Source of the DNA: Plectrocnemia conspersa
Lineage: Eukaryota; Arthropoda; Insecta; Trichoptera; Polycentropodidae
Length of the DNA: 64,000 nucleotides
Assembly (NCBI GenBank): GCA_009617715.1
Contig: VTFK01000275.1
Coordinates: 620,001 to 684,000 of the forward strand
Direction: 5' to 3'
Position numbers and translations under genes: made by a program. Under the pieces are notes generated by a model. It saw only the letters and a list, made by a program, of their open reading frames with translations. It made no database searches and was not told the DNA's origin. Shown piece by piece: positions 21,823-33,480 of the stretch (positions are counted from its first letter, which is position 1; the number at the start of each line of letters is the position of its first letter).

Positions 21823-23195
21823 TGAAATTTAAAGATTGCTACTATTGTACCTATACCTAAAATAAAAATAAAAAAAAGTTGAAGAAATGAGACCAATCAA
21901 CATGCTACCGTGTATAGAAAAAATAATAGAAGAAGTAGTAATCAAACAATTAAAGGAATTTATTACTTCTCAAAACATAATATGTGAACAGCAATCGGGA
22001 TTCAGAGAAAAGCATTCCACTGAAACTGCATTACAAGTAGTGATAAATGATTGGCTGTTGGCTAAGGATACAAACAAAATCATTGGAGCAGTTTTCTTGG
22101 ATTTCAAGAGAGCCTTCGAAACAATAGACAGAAAAATAATGTTAAAGAAATTGGAGAGTATAGGTATAAGTGATATAATTTTAAGATGGTTTAATAATTA
22201 CTTATATAAAAAGAAAACAAAAAAGTTAAAATAAATAATGTATATTCTGAAGAGAAATTAGTGTCTTATGGAGTACCACAAGGGTCTAAATTGGGACCAT
22301 TGTTATTTGTTTTGTATATTAATGATATAGTTAATAACGTGAAAAAATGTAAAATTCATCTATTTGCGGATGACACATTAATGTATTGCATAGGTGATAA
22401 CTTTAAAGAAATTGTAAATAATTTAAATAATGAATTAAGTATATTAGAAATATGGTTAAAGAATAATGTACTTAAATTAAATGAGAATAAAACTAAATGT
22501 ATGTTTATTAATTATAAAAATGTGTTAGATAATAGTACCAAAATAGTAATAAGTAACTCTAGTATAGAAATAGTGGATAATATAAGATATTTAGGAGTAA
22601 TTGTTGATACAAAATTAAATTTTAAAGAACATTGTAATTACATATTAAAAAAAATTAGTAGAAAAATAGGTTTATTATCTAGATTAAGAAATATATTAAG
22701 TATAAATACAAAAAAAAATTACAATAGTATAATATTGCCCCATTTTAATTATTGTGCAACACTATTAAATATGTTAAATAAATTAGACAAACAAATGTTG
22801 CAAAAAAATACAAAAAATAGGGCAATGAGAGTAATCTTAAATAAAAATAGATTACCTAATTGTAAAAGTATGATTGATAGATTAGAATGGTTGAATGTTC
22901 AAGAAATATTGAGTATGAATGTTTTAGTATTTATATATAAGTTAGAAAATAATATGTTACCAGAATATTTTAATAAGCATTTAATAAGAAATAAAGATGT
23001 ACATAAATATAATACTAGAAATAGAGAAAATTTAAAGATAATTAAGCATAAGAAAACGAGTACGGCTAGGGAGTTTGTAATGGAGGTTTTGATTTATATA
23101 ATAGTCTTCTAAGAGAAACTGAAACAGCAAAAAATATAACGGGTTTCATAAATGGAATAAAAAAACACCTTCGTACATATAGAAATAAATTATGA
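21823..23195 (+). pseudogene. NLTR-C reverse transcriptase pseudogene
   Basis: RNA-directed DNA polymerase that would copy the element's own transcript at a nicked chromosomal site. The first block reads KIATIVPIPK in one frame, then a shift to the frame 21887-22234 with EEMRPINMLPCIEKI, QQSGFREKHSTETAL and VFLDFKRAFETI (catalytic Asp codon 22100-22102). A further shift in an A-rich run near 22215 leads to 22261-23112, with GVPQGSKLGPLLF (22270-22284 for the first five residues), FADD (catalytic, 22363-22374), RYLGVIVDTKLNF and the C-terminal block NTRNRENLKI. A last shift near 23080 gives GGFDLYNSLLRE and a stop at 23193-23195. Three frameshifts but few stops, so it is the youngest-looking reverse transcriptase here. 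Confidence 0.85.
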
Positions 23196-23351
23196 TATTA
23201 AGTCTTTATTATTGTATATTTTTATTTTTTCTTTCTGTAATGTATTTTTTATATATTTTTTATATATGTTTACTAAATTTTTTAGATGTAAAGATTAGCT
23301 ATTAAGCTAAATAAATTAATAAATTAAAATAATAAATAATAAATAAATAAA
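21823..23351 (+). mobile_element. NLTR-C non-LTR retrotransposon, 5'-truncated
   Basis: A 5'-truncated copy that begins inside the reverse transcriptase domain and runs through a short AT-rich 3' UTR to an AATAAATA-type simple tail (about 23305-23351), a common ending of CR1/jockey-group elements. No endonuclease or ORF1 is present, consistent with incomplete reverse transcription at insertion. A more decayed second copy lies at 26170-26715 in the same orientation. Confidence 0.85.
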
Positions 23352-23354
23352 TAC

Positions 23355-23810
23355 TGTACTTAAAAGTATATTATTACAAACTCAGTATTGTGTATCAATT
23401 CTGGTGAACACAAAAAGAAACATCATTAGTTTTAAGTGTAAATTGCCCAACTCCATAATTGTTAGCTTTACAGAAAGTTTAATTTTCTGTTGTCATTACA
23501 GAAAAAAATAACACTATTTTCTGACATATGATAGAGCTGAACATTTATCAGCTTAGTTTTGTGGTAGTTTCAACTGCACAATTTGTAATAATCTAGAGGT
23601 CATTCTGACAACCATTTGAAGAAACTAAAAAATGAAATCAACCAGCCACACACAGTATATTTATACAAAAATATAAAAGAGATCTCGTGATTTAAAAATT
23701 AGGTTAATAATTGGAAATATTGCATATATACATATATGTATGACACAGTCGAAAATATGTGCTAGACAATATATTTTTTCAACTCTTTGTGTGGCCATGT
23801 GAATGGTTTC
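23355..23810. other. AT-rich spacer
   Basis: No feature seen between the NLTR-C tail and repeat D copy 2. Confidence 0.5.
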
Positions 23811-23811
23811 T

Positions 23812-24165
23812 ATTAAGGCGTAAACACATTTTGGGAGTGTGTCTCAAAATAAATGACTGCGCTTCACCAGAGCTGTCTCAAACCAGCATTGTAAAATATG
23901 TGAAACTTGATCAAATATTTTATAATGCTGGTTTTAACAGCAACAGAGACGAGCCAATAAACCGCTCAACACGATCAGTGGATCCTCCAAATACCATCAC
24001 GAGAACACATTACGACAATCTTGCCTACCGTAATCACAGACGGCAATAATACAACTCGACACGCCAGCAAAGACTGATTTCCAAGATCTGCCATTACAAT
24101 TGCCAGCTTTTTCCAGTTTATTTGGTTGTAAATTCACACCCCTTTGGCCTCAAAACCAGAAAATT
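23812..24165. repeat. Dispersed repeat family D, copy 2 (longest)
   Basis: Begins 'gcgtaaacacattttggg', contains 'cagcaacagagacgagcca', 'atcacgagaacacattacga' and 'aatacaactcgacacgccag', and ends near 'ttatttggttgtaaattcac' and 'ggcctcaaaacc'. The left end and the reversed right end share a GGTGTGAA-like word, hinting at short inverted termini. The 96-codon open frame over it (23759-24049) has no domain. Probably a MITE or SINE. Confidence 0.55.
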
Positions 24166-24169
24166 ACAA

Positions 24170-24925
24170 TAAAGTAAAATGTATGTAATTAAAACGCTTT
24201 TTCATGCCTACTGTATATGTTTGAGGTGTGAATTTTTATAGCATATGTATCTGAATTTTTGCTTATTAATTTATATTATAAAGTTAGTTAAACCTAAACG
24301 TAGAGCTAGCCAATTAGAGCCATAACATTAATTAGAGCCACCTAGATAATATTGTATTGTATGTAGTTATAAGAGTTGTTATTTAGTTATTGCAATATAT
24401 TTTAAAAACTACATTTAATAATAAAATACAACACGCGTGTTCTTATGGGAAACAGAAAGCTACTATTTTAAAAGGTCTCTAGAGATGTCCTTTGAGCGTT
24501 ACATTGTAAGGTATGCAGTGTATTCACCCTCGACTTTTAACGACTCCCTTTAAACCCTTTCGGATCCTAAAATTAAACAAGTATTTGTTACATATCAACT
24601 CATCCCACGAGGAAATGCTATATATATTTTTTTATAACTATAAAAGCTTTCATAATATATTAATAACATTTAATTTGTACTAAAAATATAATAAATCATA
24701 ATTAAAATATGTTTGCATGCATTGTAAAAATAGTAATATGGCAGTAGTAAAACTTAGAGCTTTACAATTTAATGGATCCTGACTATGCGCACTATTACCT
24801 TAGACGTTTATCAATGATCCTTAGGATAAAAATAATAAAATAAATCAAACTAAAAAAAGATACGTTTGTATTTTCAGATCAGTCTTCATCTATAGAATAT
24901 GTGAATTTCGGTACAATTCTTTACT
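24170..24925. other. AT-rich spacer
   Basis: AT-rich with a balanced patch at 24470-24580. No supported feature. Confidence 0.45.
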
Positions 24926-24929
24926 TTCT

Positions 24930-25215
24930 TAGACGATAATGGAACTTGATCAAATGACGGGTATTTGCGGCTGGGTCAGGGCGCAACCCCCTAATCCGTC
25001 AGGTGACAAGGGGGCCCGCCTAATTGGGGATCAGCCCGCGGTGCACCCCATCCAGGCATACAATTACATTTTAATAACCGTATGTGGATTTGTCAAGTCG
25101 GCATCTATCCCGACTATTGGAAAAACTCATCCCCATGGGGATAAAATCTGAAGCCGACGCGAGATCGTGGATATACCGACGTTAGATGAGATATCGGCTT
25201 TCAAATGTGAGACAG
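24930..25215. other. GC-richer island of unknown nature
   Basis: Balanced to GC-rich, with 'gggcccgcc' and 'cagcccgcggtgcacccc' words and a 70-codon plus-strand frame without a recognised domain. Resembles an old repeat more than an exon, but has no partner in the window. Confidence 0.25.
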
Positions 25216-25639
25216 CTTTAACATTTTTTTAGTTTTGATATCAATAATTAAATATATGGTAATACATTTTTGCCAGTAAACATAAAGGTATATATATAAG
25301 AATTGTTGCAATGGATGATTATACGAAAAATATAAAATAACTTGATTTTTATATAAAATGAAACGCTAACTTCTGCAGAATTAGGATTTTGTTTATGTAC
25401 CCTAAGGCTTCAAAAAGTACGTGGAATTGACCTTGAAGTCATAAATACTATTTAAAAATTTGCGTATTAATAATAGCGAATCCTTTCCTGTATATGCCAC
25501 TGAATTTATCAGAATTATTAATATAAATAAATAATTAACAAATCAAATGTTTTGATACGTGAACCACCTTTTCAAAAAAACAATTAAGCATGTCACGCAA
25601 TACATTGTAATACGAGGACATTTATGTACGTTTAATGAT
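25216..25639. other. AT-rich spacer
   Basis: Nothing supported. Confidence 0.5.
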
Positions 25640-26040
25640 CGATTAGGCAGTAATCATCACTAATTGTTATCGGACACAACTGACCTTAATTAACCAGCCT
25701 CCTGGTGACGAGTGATTAGAGTCCATTGACACTAAGCCGGCCAACGGATGGGGTTGTACGACGCGAGCAATTTTTGCATTTTGTCCCTGGTCATCTGACA
25801 CGTAATTACAAACTCTTGGCATGCTAACGACGATAATAAGCTGACATTAGCGCCACGTGTGTGTGACGGCGTGAATGATTTGTTTCCGTTAGCCACGTGG
25901 CACTGGTGCCCGAATGGGGCCTCGTTAGTCGCGGCGCCTGCACTCTATTTACTGCATGCTAATCATTGCAGTTTTGGTGACCATCGATCGATTTTTTGTA
26001 GAATGTGCGACAGTTAATCGGAAATCATTTGCCAAAAACA
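25640..26040. promoter_or_regulatory. Candidate cis-regulatory element
   Basis: About 400 bp of balanced, non-repetitive sequence without coding potential. It contains two CACGTG E-boxes (25854-25859 and 25894-25899, the latter inside the palindrome GCCACGTGGC), the palindrome ATCGATCGAT (25983-25992) and several TAATTA/TTAATTAA homeodomain-type sites (near 25687 and 25803). This composition is what conserved insect enhancers often look like, but conservation is untested. Confidence 0.4.
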
Positions 26041-26165
26041 TATTTCTAGCATGTATCTTTAAAATAAATTCACAAAATATTTTGTAAATAATTAAAATTA
26101 ATCAATACTGAAGAATTGTATGTGAATTAAATTAAATAAATTAGGAACTAAATCAAAATTAATAA
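26041..26165. other. AT-rich spacer
   Basis: Featureless AT-rich DNA before the second NLTR-C copy. Confidence 0.5.
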
Positions 26166-26169
26166 TTAA

Positions 26170-26715
26170 ATAAAACACAGAAGCAGAAATACCTGATAAT
26201 TTAAAGACTGCTACTATTAAAATATAATAGTAGCAAAAAAAATGGTTAAGGAAATGAAACCAATTAACATGTTGCCTTGTATGAAAATGTGATGAAAGAA
26301 ATAGTAATCAAACAATTAAAAGATTTTATTTTTTCATTAAACATTATATGTAAATAACAATCGGGATTCAAAGAAAAACATTCTACAGAGACTGCATTGC
26401 AAGAATTGTTAAATGATTAGTTGTTGGTCAAGGATAGGAACAAAATCATTAAAGCAGTATAATATTAAATAAATTAGAATATATAGGTATTAGTCTGGCG
26501 CGTACGGTGAGATACATTCCCTTTCGCTCGCTCGCGTTTTTAATGACGAGAGTGAATGAGAAGAAGTGGATGTGCGGAACGCATGTAACGCACGCCTTTA
26601 TCTCTCTCACTCTCGTCAACTAAACACGCAAGCGAGCGAAAGAAAATATATCTCACCGTACGCGCCTGGTATAAGTGAAATAGTTTTATAACGGTTTAAT
26701 ATTTATTAATAAAAA
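26170..26715 (+). pseudogene. Decayed second NLTR-C reverse transcriptase copy, split by insertion
   Basis: DNA-level match to 21830-22215. The phrases 'accaattaacatg-tgcc', 'gtaatcaaacaattaaa' and 'caatcgggattca-agaaaa' occur in the same order and spacing. It carries many stops and lacks the second half of the catalytic block. The match is interrupted at 26494 by a 173-bp fold-back element and resumes after it at 26668 ('ggtataagtgaaatagtttta', equivalent to 22163-22183), ending near 26715. Confidence 0.75.
26495..26667. mobile_element. Fold-back MITE (element M) with 9-bp target duplication
   Basis: The ends are long inverted repeats: left GGCGCGTACGGTGAGATA (from 26497), right its exact reverse complement ending at 26666, with similarity continuing inward for about 65 bp. 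Flanks GGTATTAGT (26486-26494) and GGTATAAGT (26668-26676) are a 9-bp duplication with one mismatch. The uninterrupted site exists once in the paralogous NLTR-C copy (22163-22171), proving the insertion. A 9-bp duplication suggests Mutator-like transposition. No coding capacity. Confidence 0.85.
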
Positions 26716-27070
26716 AGATAGCAAAATATAAATAAGAATGCTTATGGAAGCAAATACGACAAAATCAACATATGTAACGTTCACATTAAATAAAAAGACT
26801 TACTCAAATGTGTCGCTAAATTAAGAAAGAGATCAAATACCAGAGAGTTTATTTGGAAAGAAGACTAACATGGCAGGAAGATATTTATACTAAAAAGAAA
26901 CAAAATCGTTAAAAACATAATGGGTAGAAGATTCCGGATGACACTGTAAAACAAAATACTAATGTACAAAGTAGTAATCAATACAATATGGACATACGGG
27001 ATTCAACTTGACTGTAGATCTGACGACACCGTCCGATTTAAACGATTTTGACCATCTGACATAGCTGAGA
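26716..27070 (+). pseudogene. Jockey-type reverse transcriptase C-terminal fragment (NLTR-D)
   Basis: Plus-strand translation with frameshifts gives TKSTYVTFTLNKKTYSNVSL, then YLERRLTWQEDIYTKKKQ, then NKILMYKVVINTIWTYGIQL. These are the consecutive blocks of jockey elements usually read as TKS-HVTFT, YLG-LDRRLTWK-HI-TKRKQ and NKLLLYK-ILKPIWTYGIQLWG. Several stops interrupt it. It is distinct from the NLTR-C copy just upstream and directly abuts it. Confidence 0.75.
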
Positions 27071-27228
27071 GACATAACAAATAATAAATTAAAAATAGTA
27101 AATATATAAAAAAAAAAAGTTTTATATACGAAAATAAATTAGTTTTTGTATAAATAAATATGAAGCGGCATCCAATGTGATGTTTTCTTTATATGGCAAT
27201 ATGGTAATGAAAAAAAGAACATATTCTA

Positions 27229-28282
27229 ATGCCTGCACTACACTCTCTGGAAGTTGTTCGAACCGAAGTTACAACTGAAGTCGGCCGAGACCTTCAACTT
27301 CGAGTAAGCGACAACACTACCACAAATTTCATATGCCGTCCGGACGGCGGCCGTGAACGACGTTTGGACGGCGGCTTCTGTCACGTAAAGCTGGCATATT
27401 TGCCCGCTATCGAAAAATATACCAAATAATCGCAATTTTTAAAATTTGTATGAGCACTCACCAATACAATATCAGTAAAAACTTTCCGGTCGTAAATATT
27501 CAATTTACGCAAAATCTGTGTCGGCTTTTGCAAAATTCCATAAGGCATAAAAATGATACTTTAGAATAAGAACACTACATCTATGACTATCCTAGAATTT
27601 CTCGCCATCGATTCTAAATAATAATTCGTTATGGTGTGACATTTATATAAACTGATCTAAGAAAATACATAAGAATATTCGAAATGATTTTTTTTTAACA
27701 AAATCAAGTGCCACTAATTATTTCTTAATTATTTAATTTTATATGAAAAAACTATAATAACGATATCTGTCAGAAGAATATACTATCAAAAATATAATTA
27801 ATCTCTTTTGGTGCCCTAAAATATTCAAATATGTCAGTAAGAGTCTGTGGAAGTCCCCGATGAGCATGTGGTATTATAACTTGACCACGTGACTACGATG
27901 CAGCGCTCGATATGCGTGTTGACCATAGGACGCCTACACGCATACTGAAATTAAACCGAGGGACTCGTTCTATCTCAGTTTGCAAAAAACCATATCATTA
28001 TCTCTCTTACTGTCGTCACTTAACACGCGAGAGAGCGAAAGGTGAAGTATCTCACCGCTCGCGCTCGAAAGAGCAGCTCCGACAATGTTCGGAAGCGCTC
28101 GAAGCTGGCCAAGTTGACTGAATTACCTCCACTTTACCTCCGTTCTAGGTAACCTCGGACAACTTCCGAGAGATTTTAGAGCGGGCAGAACCGAGCTCGA
28201 CCGAAGTAACCCCGAATTAACTCACTACATTCTCCGTCCTTGGCCAACCTTGGCCAATTTTCAGAGAGTATAGTGCAGGCAT
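27229..28282. mobile_element. Family E inverted-repeat element, copy 1 (complete)
   Basis: The element starts ATGCCTGCACTACACTCTCT and its reversed end starts ATGCCTGCACTATACTCTCT. Both ends are bordered by TA (27227-27228 and 28283-28284), so 1054 bp was inserted with a TA target duplication. The interior has a perfect 12-bp palindrome CCGTCCGGACGG (27336-27347), CTC- and CGCTCG-rich tracts and no transposase. About 62 bp near 28000-28062 is related to one arm of element M. Open frames of 65-69 codons inside are chance. Confidence 0.8.
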
Positions 28283-28284
28283 TA

Positions 28285-29055
28285 CATGTATAAACAGATT
28301 ACAAATAGATATAAAAAAAACTTTAGTGTCAGTGCTTCTACACAGTTACTCAACCGTCAAACTTAAAATATAAACAACAACAACAAAATAAGAAAACCTT
28401 TCAGAATAATTTTAATATTATATATTTATAATATGCATATGGTTAATTTAAAAAACTAACTGACATATCTTATAAATTTTCTTGTATTTACATAACTAAG
28501 CAAATTTTATAAATAAATTTGGGTTCATAATAATTAAGTTTTAAGTGCAGTATAATAAATTATAGCTTAAAATATTATGTTGTCATTTTGATTCAAGAAA
28601 AGTCAAGTGAAATTGTATATCACTTACATCTTAAAGAACAGACAATCTTTATAATATATACACCACAATATTTCACGAGATTGATTTGCGATTTTAAAGA
28701 CTATTTACTTAATTAAACTTTCTAACTTTATTCCGCGTTATTTTTAGCATTCTCTTGAAAATTGCTTAAATATATTACAAGTAGCGTGATTATTAATATT
28801 AAAAATAAGATTGCTTTGAATAATTAAAAACGAATATTTAAATATTGACTTATGCTCACCCTACCATATTTGGCACCTACGTAACTCAACAGTTTTATTT
28901 TATTTGCGTATTTCAACCATTGCGTGCCATCAGACAGGTGCCAATGAAGCGACACGCTCCATCAAAATGCATAAATGAAAATTAAGCACATATTGAATAT
29001 TGTATTTTTATTTATTATGATAATATTTAAATGATTTTTAATACACAAATAAATA
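28285..29055. other. AT-rich spacer
   Basis: AT-rich with a small balanced patch at 28855-28970. No feature supported. Confidence 0.45.
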
Positions 29056-29059
29056 AAAC

Positions 29060-29700
29060 TTTACAACTAAATACCTCAACCGAAAGATTTTTGATCGCGC
29101 CAACTATTTTTTCATATCCATATTAAACTTTTGCGTGCATCCCTCGTCAAATTGTACCATCCTGCGGGACCCTAATTGGCATTGCACCATAACCCGAACC
29201 TAACGAGCTATGAAATTTCTTTGTGAATACGTTTCACATGCTAAAATGCATTCGATATTTCAGATGAACAGTTCCACTCGCCAATTTTTATTGTTCGACA
29301 ATTCCGCATGGACTTTAAAAAATCGCAAAAATTTTCCGACCTGCAATTTGAGGAAGCGTTTATGCCGGCAAAATTGAAAATGTTTCATAAATCTACAAGT
29401 CCAATTACAAAGTAGATGTTTTTTTTCTTTTATCCGACCGCCCCTCGCGAAATATTCGAAAGAATCTTCTTCTTACATATATTATAATGCTTTAAAAGTA
29501 TTCCCGTGTTCTCCGGAGATATCTTGGGCAGCCATAACTTTAGATAAGCATAAGTTATGTCCCTTGATTATGATCGTTCGCGTTGCGTACGCAAACGCAA
29601 GAAGTGTCGCCTGTCTTAGTATTCATCAAGATACGAAGGAACCAAAACAAAGCATTTTCTTCGACGAACTGCTGCATATCTAACACATAAATAGACAGTT
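29060..29700. promoter_or_regulatory. Candidate cis-regulatory island
   Basis: About 640 bp of balanced, non-repetitive DNA with TAATTGG, CAAT and CG-containing words and no credible open frame. It is the first of four such islands between 29 and 32.4 kb. Role inferred only. Confidence 0.3.
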
Positions 29701-30375
29701 TACTGTACGAATATTTACGATACCATTTACTGCAGATAATAAAGTCCTAAATTATTGTATAGAAATAAAGATAAAAAAATAATATATATTTTTTTAATTA
29801 GTAATTAGTAATTTAAATAAAACAGCAAAACAGACAATGAATTTGACTATTTATTTATTTAATAAATATCTGTAATACCGACATAAAAAGAATTATCAAA
29901 TACTAATAAAGTAGTGATAAATCATATTAATCTAATAAGTGACATATGTTATTAGTTACATACTATGACTACAGCTTACAATCAAAATATGTCACTATGC
30001 ACTAACTAGCTCGATTTTATTGTAATTATTAATTTGAGAAATAGTGATCATTAGGATCTAAATAGAATTCTAACCTAGGCCTTTTATGTATTAAAAGATT
30101 TTATACAAATGTGTGAAGCTGCTAGCACTTCTAACATAAATATAATAGATAGATGCTAGGCCAAGTGTCTTGGAATGTTAACTAACGCCCCATTGAGATC
30201 ATACATTAAGGCCTCAGTATCAAATAGGCAGGCACAACATCACTCACCATGCATATTAAAATATTCTAACATTCAACTAAATTCAAAAGCTTCTTGACTA
30301 TGATATAAATTGTATTGTTAGACTCAATATTCTGAATAAAGCTGTGCATTTTCATCCTTTTTAAGGAAAAGGAAT
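29701..30375. other. AT-rich spacer
   Basis: Nothing recognisable. Confidence 0.45.
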
Positions 30376-30379
30376 TAAA

Positions 30380-30720
30380 AATTTCCCCAAAATTGAAATT
30401 AGAATTCATTACGCATTACTTTCGGTAGGCTCGTTTTAACCGTCCGGCAAAATGTGCTTAGGATTTTTCGTTCTGCGTTCATTTTTGCATCTCCTCTTCG
30501 CTCACAGCCGCCTTTCTTTAACAAGGTGGGGAAATTTATGTAAATGCGGCAATAAAAAGAAACGATAATAGAAAACTTTTTCGCTCCCTTCAAAATTATC
30601 TCTTCGGAGACAAATCATAATAAAAGCGAGAAAAAAATAAACTAATCAAATTACACTCTCTTACGAGAGGCGGCTATTGTTTCGCTCGGCCGCAAAACAA
30701 ATAACAAAATTGTGCAACAG
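30380..30720. promoter_or_regulatory. GC-richer non-coding island
   Basis: Balanced patch with a 64-codon minus-strand frame (30399-30593) that has basic composition but no domain or homologue I recognise. Confidence 0.25.
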
Positions 30721-31055
30721 TTAATTTAATTTTCCTCTTTTTTACAATATCGTATTTATTCTTCAAAAACGATATGAATAAATTAAAATTTTTTTTTGGT
30801 AATATTAAAAAAACTTTTTAAAACACTAATTGGCCAAAAGGCATTTGTAAAATAATTTTAATTTACATGTTTTATATTTTTACCGTCTCAAAATAACATT
30901 TTATATTCGTTAAAAATACTAATTCTAGATTGATAGAATATCAGATTTTTAGCAACGTAATTCTTAATCAGATATATACATATAGTATATTTATATTACA
31001 ATCATGTGATAATTAAAGTTATTGTAAATTTGACGTATTTATAAGTGACTATTAT
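30721..31055. other. AT-rich spacer
   Basis: Featureless. Confidence 0.5.
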
Positions 31056-31059
31056 TTCA

Positions 31060-31370
31060 AATGCATTACCCGAAATGGGTAAGATTGGCGTGCGGGTTTA
31101 ATGAAAATTTTCGCCCACTAAAAGGCTTTCCAGGACACTCTGAATTTATGAATTTTAACAAATGTTAAACGCGTCTTCCATTAACATAAAACGGCCCGCT
31201 TAATTTATTTAAATATGTATCCATTTTATCTGCGGACATTAGCATCTTTTGAAATCGTGCCGAAAGTGATTTATTCCCTGGGGTAAAAAGCTCATTTCCT
31301 ATTAGGCAATCGACTATGGTGGACCGTATTTTTTCTCCATCTCCATTGCTATAAAATTTGTTTACTTAAA
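31060..31370. promoter_or_regulatory. GC-richer non-coding island
   Basis: Balanced, non-repetitive patch starting with the short inverted pair 'acccgaaatgggt' (31069-31081). No coding signal. Confidence 0.25.
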
Positions 31371-31865
31371 GTGGGTAAAAATATCTGTTTTATATATATA
31401 TATTATATAATATACTTAATTTTAAAATATATCATAAAATAAAAATATAAATTTCTATTCGACAAATAACTACAATAATAAATGTTATATAATTAGATCA
31501 ATTTTTATAGATTATATATTTATTAAATCATTATTTTTAAAAATATATAATCTATATATTAAAACAATATAAAGAGTGATTTATTGAAAAGTCTACATTT
31601 AAAATATTTCATTAACTATATTTAATAATAATTAACAAAAACTTTGGTGTTTAGACACCACTGATAATTTTTTTCCAAAAAATAAATAAAAGCAACGAAT
31701 AATAAATTAAGAATTTTATATCATCATTTTAAATAAACTTCTGTATTGAAATGTAAATATATTATAAAATAATTTATCATTGCACTAAAACATAGTAAAA
31801 TTAAAAATGCATTAGATTAAAGTGGTTGTTAAATTTCAATTCTTATGATAAATTTTAATTCTAAA
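31371..31865. other. AT-rich spacer
   Basis: Very AT-rich with TA-rich runs near 31390-31410 and 31500-31560. Confidence 0.5.
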
Positions 31866-31869
31866 TCAT

Positions 31870-32400
31870 AAATTTAACATTCAACTGGGGAGGTTTTTAA
31901 GCCCGAAATAAACTGTTTGTGAGCAAATCGTTTGCATGCATTTTATACGATAAAATATATATATATGTACGTATATAGTCAATTATACGGAACGTCTTTT
32001 TAAGTGCCCGTCATAAAAATCCGTTCGAAATTCCCAATTCACACACATCCGACCAATTTTTTTTCCGATCTCTCTCACCCCGATACTCATAGGGGGTGAG
32101 TATTCTCTCAAACCCACCGAGGCCGCCACCGGAGCGTATTAAAAAACGGGGGAATATTAACCTTTTATAGCGTGAATGAATCTCGAAAAGAATTTAATCA
32201 AAATTTAAGAAAGGATGTGCGGGTGCCTTTCTTTCATACCGCCGGATGATAAAAGAGAGGCGTTCTAGCGAAGCTGCGGAATGATCTACCCTTGTATTTG
32301 CCGTTGGGGAGGTATGAGGGGTTAGTATCTTAGAAGCCCTATAAGAAACGAGTCAAAATCACACACGTCGAAATGGGCAAATACCCATATTTATCGATGA
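31870..32400. promoter_or_regulatory. GC-richer non-coding island
   Basis: Balanced patch with a CT-rich tract (32070-32110), 'accgaggccgccaccgg' and 'ggttagtatc' words. No open frame of interest. Confidence 0.25.
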
Positions 32401-33480
32401 GCAATGAGCTTTTCTTGCATTTTTTATAGATATAAACCGTTAAGTTCCACAGTAAATGTCTAAATGTAATTTAATATTCTGTAATTTTGTAATTTCTTAA
32501 AATAGCAAGTAATCATAAATCGTCAAAAAATATTAAACTTCGTTGTTAATGAAAGCATTAACAGAATATACAAATAATTATAGAGCTCTGTTTTTATAAA
32601 TTAAAGTAAATCGCACAAGTGCTTGTCTTTTTCTTAAAGTTGTCAATCATAATTGATAGTGACAGATAATTTATCCTATTAAATTGTAATATGAAAAGGG
32701 TAATAAATAATATTTTGAATCCTTTGAAACATAAAATGCAGTTAGATGCTGGTGCATATTATTACCGGATCTTTTCAATATATATGGATAAAATATTTTC
32801 AAGAGAAGCAGAACACAAAAATGCGATAAGAAATATTAACGGTAAGCATCATAAGATTCCCTATCGAGGTCGACGGTTTACCGTTACATTTTAATTAGAA
32901 TCCACTACTATTTGCCTCTCAGCCATACATCGTGGTGGTGTTACCCTGCGCTTCTAAAGAAATATTCACTATTTTATTTTTATTATATAATAATGCTCTT
33001 TTCTTATAATAAATACAAATATTTTATTGCTTTTGGAAACAACAATAGTAGGAACACATTTATTAATGACTATAATAAATATATTTATTTAAAAGATCTT
33101 TGAAATTCTGCGCAAAATTAAAAAAATCAGATACATAAGTAGCAAAATTACGGAATGAAGTTAGTGGTATTGTAGATTTATCAAATGTATTCATTTAACA
33201 ATTCAGAACTGACGCCGATCCCCTAGAAATAAAAGTGGGAGGGGTGTCGCACGCAACGAAGAAAGGGATAAAGCATGCTATTTCGTGTAACGGTACTTCG
33301 TCCAGACGACATGGGAATCTTATGAAGCTAACGGTAACTACTCTAACCGAACATAGTTGAAGACCATAAAATTGACTTTAACCTTACAAAGACTGTAGCT
33401 AAAGTTAAAAATCAGTTTTTCATATAAAACGCGAAGCATTAGGAATAAAAATCTACAAGCATATCGTAGTTTTAGGGGTT
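32401..33480. other. AT-rich spacer, balanced at 33205-33330
   Basis: Open frames of 67 and 63 codons (32691-32894 and 32912-33103) are AT-driven and unrecognised. The last 280 bp are more balanced and lead directly to the solo LTR target site. Confidence 0.4.
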
